Positions 27,487 to 36,533 of a stretch of 64,000 bases of DNA are shown here, in pieces. The DNA is from Butyrivibrio sp. M55 (GTDB taxonomy: Bacteria > Bacillota > Clostridia > Lachnospirales > Lachnospiraceae). The notes below the pieces were generated by a model, which had not been told where the DNA came from, ran no database searches, and was given only the letters and a program-made list of their open reading frames with translations. A program made the position numbers and the translations under genes. The stretch is taken from contig NZ_FPCD01000005.1 in NCBI RefSeq assembly GCF_900116865.1, forward strand, positions 124,001-188,000, given 5' to 3'. The first letter of the stretch is position 1. Each line of letters begins with the position of its first letter.

Positions 27487-29328
27487 TCAAATATACATGT
27501 TCTCAGCAAGCTCTTCCCTTGAAAGGAAAGGCGCAAGATCTTCAAGCGGAGGGCTTGTGAGACTTCCGTCCGGCTCTCTTCTTGCTGAGCTCTTAGGCGC
27601 CCAAACCTGCTCAGTATCGGTATAAACTTCAACAAACACAGGACTCTTGGCATCTACCGCCGCCTTCATGGCATCTTCAAGCTCATCTCCCGTAAGCACT
27701 CTGCTGTAAGGATATCCGAAAGCTTGTGCAATCTTTTCAAAAGACGGGAATGCTAGATCTCCGCTCTCGGGGCCGATTCCGACTTTTGAATACTCTTTGA
27801 ACAGATTGTTCTGAGTAAGTCTGATCGAATGATAGCCCTCATTGTTTATGAGAAATACCTTGATCGGGAGCTTATTTGTGATAACAGTCTGAAGCTCCTG
27901 AAGGTTCATCATTATACTTCCATCGCCCTCAAGACATATTGTTTCTTTTCTTCCTGCCGCGATGCAAAGACCTATCGCTGCGGGGAGTCCGTATCCCATG
28001 CTGGCTACCGCATTGTTTATTATAAATCTCGTACCTTCTTTTACTACCCAGCTCTGGTGTCCCGCTACGCAGCACGCACCATTACTTACTGCAGTAAGAC
28101 TTCCCTTAGGAAGTGCCGCAGAAAGAGCTTTGATAAATCCGTATACGTTAACCTTGTTGTCGCCCGTATGGAGCTGTTCTTCAGATACAACGGGATATTT
28201 TTCCTTCCATGCGACGCACTGTTTTCTCCATGCATCGGCAGGTGAAACATATCCGCCTTCGCACTTATCTGCTGCCGAATAGAGCTTTTCAAGGAATTCT
28301 TTTGCGTCAGCGTGAACCTTCATATCAACGTGGACTGTGTGCTTGTCCATCTCGGCAGGTTCAATGTCGACCATTACGACCTTTGCAGCTCTTGCCCATG
28401 TTCCCCATGTATAGCCTACCTGTCTGATTGAAAGCCTGCTGCCTATGACGATGACAAGGTCAGCATTTTGTATCGCAAAGTTACCGGGTCTGTCACCCAT
28501 GTTACCGCCGCGACCGCAGTAAAGCGGATTGTCCGTTTCTATAACATCGATTGAATTCCAGTATGTACAAACGGGAACTCCGAGTTTATCCACAACTTTT
28601 CTGAACGCGTCAAAACCGCCTGAAATGCGCACTCCGCCGCCCGCATAGATAACGGGGCGCTCAGCTTTTTTGACCATCTCGATGACTTCGTTTATTGTTT
28701 CATCAGAAACTTCCGGAGTCTCTTTTTCATAAGAAGCTGCTTCTTCCTCGCTGTAGCCTCTAAGCGAATTGGGATCGATCTCAGCGCCCTGGAAATTAAC
28801 GGGAACATCAATCCACACAGGGCCCGGTCTTCCGACGTTCATAAGATGCCAAGCTTTTTCCATGTGATATCTTATGTCTGCGGGATCTTCAAGCATAACT
28901 GCGTACTTGCACATGTGCTCAGTCATGCGGGTTATATCGTACTCCTGATCGCCGAGAGAACGAAGTCCCTTGCGATCATACTCTTTTCCCATGAGCTTAT
29001 GCTCATATCTGACTGTTGTGTCATAACGCACCTGACCGCTCACTACGAACATAGGAAGCGAATCAAGCCAGCCTCCGAGCACTCCCGTTATAGCGTTGGT
29101 TCCGCCGGGACCCGAAGTCACACAAAGAGCCGCAACTCTTCCGTCATATCTTGAGTAGCTCTCAGCCGCTATAGCCGCGCCCTGTTCATGATGGAAGTGC
29201 GTGCATGTCATTCCTTTGGTATGGCCAAAAGAATTATTCAAATACATAGCGCCACCGCCTACTACAGTGAAACAGTCGGTGACGCCCTTTTTTACCAAAA
29301 ATTCTGCTATATAATCAGAAACTCTCAT
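27487..29328 (-). CDS. TPP-dependent acetolactate-synthase-like enzyme (YerE type candidate)
   Basis: This 613-residue protein has the three-domain TPP fold of acetolactate synthase. The N-terminal catalytic Glu region (HHEQGAAIAAE), the central Rossmann domain and the C-terminal TPP/Mg motif GDGSIMMNLQE(L) are intact. It lies 2 bases after rfbF and its ribosome binding site is inside the rfbF end. In CDP-sugar loci such homologues (YerE) add a two-carbon unit from pyruvate to a keto-sugar, making branched sugars. That role fits the neighbours here better than valine synthesis, but the substrate is inferred. The start at 29328 follows AAGGTGG. Confidence 0.75.
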   Translation of the reverse strand: MRVSDYIAEFLVKKGVTDCFTVVGGGAMYLNNSFGHTKGMTCTHFHHEQGAAIAAESYSRYDGRVAALCVTSGPGGTNAITGVLGGWLDSLPMFVVSGQVRYDTTVRYEHKLMGKEYDRKGLRSLGDQEYDITRMTEHMCKYAVMLEDPADIRYHMEKAWHLMNVGRPGPVWIDVPVNFQGAEIDPNSLRGYSEEEAASYEKETPEVSDETINEVIEMVKKAERPVIYAGGGVRISGGFDAFRKVVDKLGVPVCTYWNSIDVIETDNPLYCGRGGNMGDRPGNFAIQNADLVIVIGSRLSIRQVGYTWGTWARAAKVVMVDIEPAEMDKHTVHVDMKVHADAKEFLEKLYSAADKCEGGYVSPADAWRKQCVAWKEKYPVVSEEQLHTGDNKVNVYGFIKALSAALPKGSLTAVSNGACCVAGHQSWVVKEGTRFIINNAVASMGYGLPAAIGLCIAAGRKETICLEGDGSIMMNLQELQTVITNKLPIKVFLINNEGYHSIRLTQNNLFKEYSKVGIGPESGDLAFPSFEKIAQAFGYPYSRVLTGDELEDAMKAAVDAKSPVFVEVYTDTEQVWAPKSSARREPDGSLTSPPLEDLAPFLSREELAENMYI

Positions 29329-29330
29329 AT

Positions 29331-30110
29331 TTACCACCTTATCCAAGGTGCTCTACCTGTTTCAACAAGTTCCGTAAGTTCATCTCTTTCTCTTGCTGTA
29401 TCCATGCACTTCCAGAAGCCGTCATACTTGTATGCGACCATCTCGCCGTCTTTTACGAGGTTGTGCATAGGCTCTTTTTCAAAGAATGTCGCATCGCCCT
29501 CGATATAATCGAAAACTCCGGGCTCAAGAACCATGTAACCGCCGTTAATTCTGGCGCCGTCCATGCTTGCTTTTTCTCTGAAATCTTTAATGGTAGAACC
29601 ATCACCTTTATCAATGTCAAACACACCAAAGCGCTGTCCGGCAAGAATCGCAGTCACAGTCGCAAGTTTGCCGTTTTCCTTGTGGAACTCAAGGAGCTTT
29701 GTCATGTCTATGTCACACACGCCGTCACCGTAGGTCATGAAGAATGCCTCGTTTCCGACATGCTCTCTTATCCTCTTGATACGTCCACCCGTCATGGTGC
29801 TGTATCCCGTATCGACAACAGTTACCTTCCAGGGCTCCGCCTTCTGTGAGTGGAACGTTGTCTTGTTCTCGTTTGCAAAATCGAAAGTCACATCGCAGTT
29901 GTGGAGATAGTAATTTGCGAAATACTCTTTTATAACTTCCTGCTTATATCCCGCGCATATAATAAACTCATTAAATCCGTAATGTGAATATTCTTTCATG
30001 ATGTGCCAAAGGATCGGCTTACCCCCGATCTCGATCATTGGCTTTGGGCGAAGATGGCTCTCTTCACTGATTCTTGTTCCGAAACCTCCCGCTAAAATTA
30101 CAACTTTCAT
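29331..30110 (-). CDS. rfbF: Glucose-1-phosphate cytidylyltransferase
   Basis: The 259-residue nucleotidyltransferase makes CDP-glucose from CTP and glucose-1-phosphate. LAGGFGTR...RPKPMIEIGGKPILWHI is the RfbF signature at 6-37, followed by YGDGVCDID (metal-binding Asp) and INGGYMVLEP. Size and motifs are a complete match. The usual next enzymes, CDP-glucose 4,6-dehydratase RfbG and RfbH, are not in the window. It supplies activated sugar to the glycan island. Confidence 0.95.
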   Translation of the reverse strand: MKVVILAGGFGTRISEESHLRPKPMIEIGGKPILWHIMKEYSHYGFNEFIICAGYKQEVIKEYFANYYLHNCDVTFDFANENKTTFHSQKAEPWKVTVVDTGYSTMTGGRIKRIREHVGNEAFFMTYGDGVCDIDMTKLLEFHKENGKLATVTAILAGQRFGVFDIDKGDGSTIKDFREKASMDGARINGGYMVLEPGVFDYIEGDATFFEKEPMHNLVKDGEMVAYKYDGFWKCMDTARERDELTELVETGRAPWIRW

Positions 30111-30205
30111 CTAATCTCTCTTTCCTTCCCGTTGGGTTACAAAATAAATCCACCAAATTGATATTCAGTAATATACTACTTTTTGAAATTTTTTTGTAGT
30201 CTATT

Positions 30206-31282
30206 CTAACCAAGTGCCTTCAGCCTGTCGTTTGCAGGTCCATATACACCACACTTTTTATAAAAATCTTTTGCCTTTAAAATATTTCCTCTGACTTCCT
30301 CTATAACTCCAATATTATAATATGCCTTAAAACTGTTAACACCCTCTACCGAATAGATTTTTGCTTTTGTCGCTTTCAAAAAAGCCGCTATCGCATCGTC
30401 GAAAAGAGCATTATTCATATAAATAAGTCCCATCATAAACATATAATCCGCATTGCCGCAAAAAAGATCCGTAACTCCTTCAAGACACAATGCATCCGGA
30501 AATCTTTTCTGCGCCATTAACCCATATCCATATGAAACCATCATGTCTTGAATATAGGAAAGCTCAGGATTTATCGTCTGTTCCATGACCTGCTCGTAAT
30601 AGTCTGTTCCCTCTTTATAGTCCTCCATTGCAATGCAGCATTTTCCTATCTGGAACAAAACATACGGATCATCCGGATTATCATTAAGTTCCTTAAGCAA
30701 AAGCTCTTTATTTCTCTCAGCCTTACTCTTCCTTAATTCCGGAGTATCATATCCGACATGATCAAAAGAAAGCGGCAGATCAAAATATCCGTTTTCGCCA
30801 TCTCTGTCTATAGTCCGAAGATTCTCATGTATGTCCCCCAAAAAGCTGTATACTTTCCTGTCGTAAAAACGCCCAATCTTGTCGCGGGATTTAAGTTCTT
30901 CACCGTTTTGTACATACGTACTTGCAATCGTGGACATCCCAATCTTTCCGGGATTTGCCATAACCGTTTTCATAAATTTATCAGCAAGCTCCGTAGAAAA
31001 ATCCTCAAGAAATTCATCGCAGTCAACGGATAAAATATAATCATTCACAGCCTTAGAGCACGCATAATTTCGCGCCTTTGCAAAGTTTCCCGTCCATTCA
31101 TAGTTATATAATACAGCGCCTTTGCTTTTTGCTATCTCAGCCGTATCATCGGTAGACCCCGTATCAACGACAACAACCTCCGAGCCTTCAAAGCACTTTA
31201 CCAAAGGCATTATTGAATCAATACACTTCCCGATATTCTTCGATTCATTTTTTGCGATCATGCACACTGAAAACGAAAACAC
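30206..31282 (-). CDS. Glycosyltransferase family 2 with TPR tail
   Basis: The 358-residue cytoplasmic protein has a GT-A glycosyltransferase domain at 1-230 (CMIAKNESKNI, VVDTGSTDDT, catalytic/metal region SVDCDEFLED) and a C-terminal TPR-like helical part. The SunS/'beta-1,4-glucosyltransferase-like' KNE motif suggests transfer to a protein or peptide, but the acceptor is not certain. The start is a GTG after GAGGAGG, 27 bases past the LicD gene stop. Confidence 0.85.
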   Translation of the reverse strand: MFSFSVCMIAKNESKNIGKCIDSIMPLVKCFEGSEVVVVDTGSTDDTAEIAKSKGAVLYNYEWTGNFAKARNYACSKAVNDYILSVDCDEFLEDFSTELADKFMKTVMANPGKIGMSTIASTYVQNGEELKSRDKIGRFYDRKVYSFLGDIHENLRTIDRDGENGYFDLPLSFDHVGYDTPELRKSKAERNKELLLKELNDNPDDPYVLFQIGKCCIAMEDYKEGTDYYEQVMEQTINPELSYIQDMMVSYGYGLMAQKRFPDALCLEGVTDLFCGNADYMFMMGLIYMNNALFDDAIAAFLKATKAKIYSVEGVNSFKAYYNIGVIEEVRGNILKAKDFYKKCGVYGPANDRLKALG

Positions 31283-31309
31283 ACAAACCTCCTCAACGCC
31301 CGCTTCTGT

Positions 31310-33352
31310 TTATACATTTACATCTTCGAGCATTACGGGAATTTTCATATCAACACACTTTCTGGCAACCACTCCCGCATCGCCATAGTATCCATTCCAC
31401 CTGTCAATGAACTGAAGTGAACGATTTTCCTCGTCATAGATACATCCTTCCGTTTCCTTAACCTTATCAACAAAAGCGATATACCTATTTCTCACTGTCT
31501 CATCAACAATATCAAGATTCGCAGTCAGATAATCCTGCGGAACAAATACAGCAGTCATTTTGCCCGTATACTCTGAAAAAGTCTCCAGCGCCCTCTCAAA
31601 TTTATCAACTGCCTTTTCTCCATATTCCATCAGAGTACTGATGCTAAAGTAATAAACAACAACCTTGCGACCTTCATACTTGCCAAGAAACTCATTCCAC
31701 TCGCCTTCATCGCTCGTAAAGGTATCTGTATCAGACTCCGGCTCAGCAACCAAATCCGAAACTTCTATCTTCTGCTCCCAGAAAGCTCTCGTTTCTTCTC
31801 CTGTCAGTCCAATCAATTTCTTTAGATACAGTTCTCTTTGTTTTTCGGACTTAAGAAGAACCTTATCCGCATTTACCACCGCAGGCTGCTCCGCAAGAAT
31901 TTCTATACACCTGCATGCCTTATCATCGTCATCGACAGGATCGTCGATATCATAACAAGGAACATAAATAAGTTCATCCGTCACATTTAAAAGATTCCCC
32001 GAATAAAAGAATTCATGTACGGTAAACGCTGTATTCCATGCATCATATGGCACCTGTATCACAATCTTATCGGGATGAATTCCCGCATAGTCAAACTTCT
32101 CGCAATCCTCAACACTGAGATAATCAGGGAAAAAAGCTCTCTCATCATGCATCTCCCCGACATTTCCAATAAAATCGCAATCATAGTAATTTATCGGAAG
32201 CACATGCACCTCATGCCCTTCAGACTTATACTTGCGCCACAAACCATCAAGAGTATTCCACCACTTCACCCTACATGGAAGGAACACAATCGTCATCTTT
32301 TCTTTTTCCTGCACAGGCATAAGCATTCTGCCCATATATCTTCTGACAGAATTAAGAAGTTCATTGTTATCAAGCGTGTATCTGAAGGGATTATGCCCCA
32401 TCTTTTCCTTCAGCAGATTTTCCTGACTGATGTATATGGGATATTCATGCATACCGCCGCTTTTGTGTATTTCCATATAGTTTCCGTAGTTACTCAACAA
32501 TATCCTGTCATAGTAAGCCGAAACTTTGAGCATAGTATTCTCAAACTTCATATCTATAGAACTTTGGAAATATTTTTTTGGGAAAATGTGATTGCCATAT
32601 TTAAGATAAAACGGCATCAATGCAACATTATCAGCTTCAGATACAGGACATTCCATAAATATTTTATCTATGAGAACTTCCATTTCATGCAAGAGTTTTT
32701 TTCCTCTGTGAAAATGAACGTTATTCTCTTTTTCCACATCTATTAAAAGGCTCTCGATTTCATTTGTGTATTCCCCAAGAGAATCTTTTTCAGAAATCGC
32801 ATCATGTGCAGTTATGATCCTCCTAACACGCTCCTGACGTTCCTTCTCTTTCTCAGCATCATTATATACACCGTCCATAGGAAAAATATCGACGCCCACA
32901 GTGTACGGACAGCCGCTGAACAAATCAAGATGCTCCTTACTGCAGTCAATTGCATGACTGTTTACTATCCTTCCAAGAAAATTGTTATATTCATTCTCTA
33001 CATCATTAAGCGTAAGTATTATATAGACACTCGGTAATTCTTTTCTTGCGATCTCAAAAAAGCGCTCATAGTCATCCCTTAGCATGCATATATCAAAATC
33101 GTCATCCCATGGAATGTATCCACCATGGCGCACTGCTCCGATAAGAGTACCATATTCGGCAAACCACTTGATGTCATGCTCCCTGCACAACTTATCAATA
33201 TCCGACAACATCTGAAGCTGTCCCGCCCAATAGCGCTTCATCATCGTAGAGATATAAAAACCGTTTCTGACTTCCGGTCTGAAAAAAGACTCGGGAAAAC
33301 TGATATTTTCAAGCGGCACCATATTCATTTCATCGGAATTATTGTTGATCAT
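31310..33352 (-). CDS. LicD-family phosphotransferase fused to a GT-B-like domain
   Basis: The 680-residue protein has an N-terminal LicD domain (about 20-300) with the AEYGTLIGAVRHGG and WDDDFDICM motifs; LicD enzymes transfer phosphocholine or a similar phospho-group from a CDP donor to surface sugars. The C-terminal half (about 345-680) looks like the Rossmann-type N-half of CDP-glycerol glycerophosphotransferases/GT-B enzymes (IVFLPCRVKWWNTLDGL, GHEVHVLPINYYD). The two halves could act in one decoration step. The ribosome binding site AAGGAG lies in the end of the upstream rpe-like gene. Confidence 0.82.
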   Translation of the reverse strand: MINNNSDEMNMVPLENISFPESFFRPEVRNGFYISTMMKRYWAGQLQMLSDIDKLCREHDIKWFAEYGTLIGAVRHGGYIPWDDDFDICMLRDDYERFFEIARKELPSVYIILTLNDVENEYNNFLGRIVNSHAIDCSKEHLDLFSGCPYTVGVDIFPMDGVYNDAEKEKERQERVRRIITAHDAISEKDSLGEYTNEIESLLIDVEKENNVHFHRGKKLLHEMEVLIDKIFMECPVSEADNVALMPFYLKYGNHIFPKKYFQSSIDMKFENTMLKVSAYYDRILLSNYGNYMEIHKSGGMHEYPIYISQENLLKEKMGHNPFRYTLDNNELLNSVRRYMGRMLMPVQEKEKMTIVFLPCRVKWWNTLDGLWRKYKSEGHEVHVLPINYYDCDFIGNVGEMHDERAFFPDYLSVEDCEKFDYAGIHPDKIVIQVPYDAWNTAFTVHEFFYSGNLLNVTDELIYVPCYDIDDPVDDDDKACRCIEILAEQPAVVNADKVLLKSEKQRELYLKKLIGLTGEETRAFWEQKIEVSDLVAEPESDTDTFTSDEGEWNEFLGKYEGRKVVVYYFSISTLMEYGEKAVDKFERALETFSEYTGKMTAVFVPQDYLTANLDIVDETVRNRYIAFVDKVKETEGCIYDEENRSLQFIDRWNGYYGDAGVVARKCVDMKIPVMLEDVNV

Positions 33353-33356
33353 TAAA

Positions 33357-34046
33357 TTACACAGACTCCTTTTTCAAATATGAAAAATCCAACTTCCTTA
33401 TTGCCGGTATAATATCGGAATATTCAGCATTTTTCCCGAACAGAAGTGTCGTTCCAAGTACAAAACCATCCATTTTCTTGGGAGCATATTCAAGCATCCT
33501 TTCTGCTCCGCACGCTCCGTCCCAGTAAAGTTCAAATCCCATCTTTTTACGAAGATGAAGAAGTACATCAATCTTCTCACCGACAAAAGGAAGGAACATC
33601 TGGCTGGCATTACCGGGATTAACAGCCATAACAAGAACTCTGTCAACTATGCGAAGCTGTTCTTTTACCGATTCAACACTGGTCCCCGGGTTTATCGCTA
33701 TTCCCGGATGCATTCCGCGGTCAATTATCTTCTGGATTGTCGCAGACGGATGATACTCCGCCTCCGGATGAATGTATACAGTATCGCCTTCCCTGAGATA
33801 TCTTAGAAAAAGATCTATATTATTCCTTGGATGTTCGATCATAAGATGCACGTCGAGAGGCTTATTGCTCACACGTGCAATTACTATCATGTCATAAAGC
33901 GACATAGCGAAATTATTAACGTAACGACCATCCATAATATCAATGTGAAAAGAATCTATTCCGGCTGCCTCAAGCGCTCTGACTTCCTTTTCAAGATTAC
34001 CGAAATCAGCGCACATCATAGACGCTGTAAGCATAAAATTATTCAT
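33357..34046 (-). CDS. Ribulose-phosphate 3-epimerase-like protein
   Basis: The 229-residue TIM-barrel protein has the Rpe family residues SMMCADF, SFHIDIMDG, DVHLMIEHP, AINPGTS and VNPGNASQMF. The last motif that normally reads DGG(I/V) is altered to YWDGACG, keeping the Asp. It sits inside the glycan operon between a large glycosyltransferase and LicD, so it may make a ketose-phosphate for glycan synthesis and not for the pentose phosphate pathway. GGGGGT precedes the ATG. Confidence 0.8.
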   Translation of the reverse strand: MNNFMLTASMMCADFGNLEKEVRALEAAGIDSFHIDIMDGRYVNNFAMSLYDMIVIARVSNKPLDVHLMIEHPRNNIDLFLRYLREGDTVYIHPEAEYHPSATIQKIIDRGMHPGIAINPGTSVESVKEQLRIVDRVLVMAVNPGNASQMFLPFVGEKIDVLLHLRKKMGFELYWDGACGAERMLEYAPKKMDGFVLGTTLLFGKNAEYSDIIPAIRKLDFSYLKKESV

Positions 34047-34085
34047 AATACCCCCTGCATTCCATATACGATCCGCTTATCCGAA

Positions 34086-36485
34086 TCATCCAATAAGCAG
34101 CTTACCTGTATCTTTTACATACAGTGAAAGCTTTTTTCTCCAAACTTCTTCATCTTTACCGTCAATTACCGATGTATCAAGAATCACATAGTCATATTTT
34201 TTATCCGGAGAAAAATCTTCTTTTAAAAGATCCATATGCTCAATATCAAACTTATTTTTACCAAGCGCCGCAATCTTTTCGTCACTTTCAATCCCCTTAA
34301 CTTCAGCAAAAGGATATAGCAGTTTTATTCTTGAAAGCATCTCTCCAAAACCGCACTGAACTTCAAGAACGCTGAACTTCTCACCGGATTCCTTTTTTAT
34401 CTCAGCCAAAAGTTTTCCCTTAAAGTGCATGCTTCTCTCGGAAGTAAATCCCCATTTATCAATGAATTTAATCCTGTTTCTCTCAAGAAGCTCTCTGTAC
34501 TTATCGGACATCTTTCCAAAGCTCTTGCTTCCATAATGATAAACAAAAGCATTCCAGCACATAACGCTCCTAAAACCGGCTTCCATAAGCCTCATTCCGT
34601 AGTCGTCATCTTCGTAATTACCGGGAGTATATCTCTCATCAAGTTCTCCCACCTTAATATATGCATCCCTTTTTATAAGCATCGCAAACATTACAAGCTT
34701 CGACTTAAGTTCAACGATATTTTCGGCGGGAATATTGGTAACACGCGCATATTCCGTATATTCAGGCACAGTATTCAGAGGAATATTAACAACCTGATTA
34801 TTCGATGCATTATTTGTAGAAGCCCCGCAGGCACCAATCTTCTTATCAGAATAAAGCGCCATGCGCATCATATACAAAGAATTCGGAAGCATAAGCGCAT
34901 CACTGTTTAAAAGAAAAATATCATTATCCGGATTTGCCGCCTTTATTCCAATGTTGCAACCTCTCGGAAATCCTGTATTTTCCTTATTTCTAACAAAAAC
35001 AATATCTTCCTGTTCTTCCAGCCACTTGACACTTCCATCATCGGAATTATTGTCAACCACAACTATCTCTACCGCACCATCATAGCAGTTTGCACGCACA
35101 GATTCTACACATTCTCTCGTATATTCAAGAGAGTTATATGACAATATCACAAAAGAGACGTTTCTTGCATTGGCCTTTCCCGACATCTTACTCTTACATA
35201 AGACATCCTTCATAGAATATGCCTCATTGCTACCGGCACCATATTTCTTGCATGCCATATAATATGCGTTTTCATAAGATAAAAAAGCCAACTTGGGATT
35301 TTCCTTCAGATAATAATTTCCCAATTGATAATACAGCTCATAATCTTCGGAATTCTTTTTAAGCCTGCTTTCTATCTCAAATAAAGACTTCTCCTGTAAA
35401 TACTCTTTTACAAAAATGTCTTTATAGTAATCGTATCTTCCAAGCTCAGGCATACCAAAATCATGAAATATCCACGGCGTTTCCATATATGGAATGATTA
35501 TCCTATAACCTTTTTTCTTAAACTCCATACTTTGCGAAGCATCGTAGAAATCGAATCCATCGAAAATATCTTCTCTCCACAAAACATCCTTGGACGTAGC
35601 AATAAAGCAGCCGTCCACAAGCGACACATCTACGCTTTTCCTATCAGGATACTCAAGCGTTATACTGTCTTCTCTGTAATTTAAGATTTTGCTTATCCTT
35701 GCTTCAACGATATTCCCATACTGCCTGTCAGACCACATGATTCCGTCATTCGGAACCTCTTTTGGTCCAACCATTCCAACCATACCTATGGATTCGTCCT
35801 TAAATATATCGATAAGATCGTACAGTAAATTTTGATTTATTATGCGAACATCATGATGCATATATATCTTGTACTTTGCTCCAAGTGAAGCCGCATACTC
35901 CATTCCCTCGTTATAGCCGCTGCACATAGATCTTGCATCCGTTATCTCAAGAACTTCTACGCCACATCCCTCAGGCACATATAACCTGTCTATCCACCAC
36001 TTCGCTTCATCAAATTCATCTTTATCATTGGAGCATATGATAAACGCAAAAGTTTCAGGCGTATAATCATCACCCTCGCATATCCTGCTCTTTATATTCG
36101 CATCATTCGTGTTGTTACCGGCTTTGCTGTCTCTAGTCCAAATACTGCGTAAAAGAAGTATCTCATTGGCGCTTGCTCCTACAGACAATGCATAATCGCC
36201 TGCATCATCCACGGAAAACTCCTCTGCCCATTCGCTTCTTATGATGAAACACTTTAACTTTTTTATTATCCTTACTGCATTTTCAAAATTCCCCGCTGCG
36301 CTTATTATCCCGTCTGAAATATTACCTGTAATATCTTTTTCCATATCATGAATGAGAAAAAAATATGCAAGGTCCGCATCGTTTTTCTCTGTCTTCTCAT
36401 ACTCTTTTCTTATCTGAAAGAGCCGCTCAAAATCTCTGCCATGAAGCGCCTCATCTATTGAACGTACAATATCGGTCTTATCCAT
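34086..36485 (-). CDS. Multidomain glycosyltransferase (two GT domains plus methyltransferase-like tail)
   Basis: The 799-residue protein carries an N-terminal domain (about 148-365) of the same type as the two smaller neighbours at 36.5 and 38.9 kb (DARSMCSGYN; YKIYMHHDV; DGFDFYDASQS). A short TPR linker follows, then a GT2 domain (about 455-690: FVILSYNSLEYTRECVES, VVDNNSDDGS, LLNSDALM). The C-terminal Rossmann region begins EVQCGFGEMLSRI and looks like a SAM-dependent methyltransferase. It could add two sugars and a methyl group; this is inference. It starts the run of genes down to rfbF. Confidence 0.85.
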   Translation of the reverse strand: MDKTDIVRSIDEALHGRDFERLFQIRKEYEKTEKNDADLAYFFLIHDMEKDITGNISDGIISAAGNFENAVRIIKKLKCFIIRSEWAEEFSVDDAGDYALSVGASANEILLLRSIWTRDSKAGNNTNDANIKSRICEGDDYTPETFAFIICSNDKDEFDEAKWWIDRLYVPEGCGVEVLEITDARSMCSGYNEGMEYAASLGAKYKIYMHHDVRIINQNLLYDLIDIFKDESIGMVGMVGPKEVPNDGIMWSDRQYGNIVEARISKILNYREDSITLEYPDRKSVDVSLVDGCFIATSKDVLWREDIFDGFDFYDASQSMEFKKKGYRIIIPYMETPWIFHDFGMPELGRYDYYKDIFVKEYLQEKSLFEIESRLKKNSEDYELYYQLGNYYLKENPKLAFLSYENAYYMACKKYGAGSNEAYSMKDVLCKSKMSGKANARNVSFVILSYNSLEYTRECVESVRANCYDGAVEIVVVDNNSDDGSVKWLEEQEDIVFVRNKENTGFPRGCNIGIKAANPDNDIFLLNSDALMLPNSLYMMRMALYSDKKIGACGASTNNASNNQVVNIPLNTVPEYTEYARVTNIPAENIVELKSKLVMFAMLIKRDAYIKVGELDERYTPGNYEDDDYGMRLMEAGFRSVMCWNAFVYHYGSKSFGKMSDKYRELLERNRIKFIDKWGFTSERSMHFKGKLLAEIKKESGEKFSVLEVQCGFGEMLSRIKLLYPFAEVKGIESDEKIAALGKNKFDIEHMDLLKEDFSPDKKYDYVILDTSVIDGKDEEVWRKKLSLYVKDTGKLLIG

Positions 36486-36533
36486 ATAAAATGATCATTT
36501 CCTTTCAAAGCCTGAATAAACTCATATAGAAAT

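Noticed and set aside
27146..28282. Long plus-strand frames across the barnase and TPP enzyme genes
   Set aside because: Antisense to genes with intact catalytic motifs; no start signals.
27487..29328. Ordinary acetolactate synthase IlvB of valine synthesis
   Set aside because: No ilvN, ilvC or ilvD nearby; tight coupling to rfbF favours a sugar-related role, though this is not proven.
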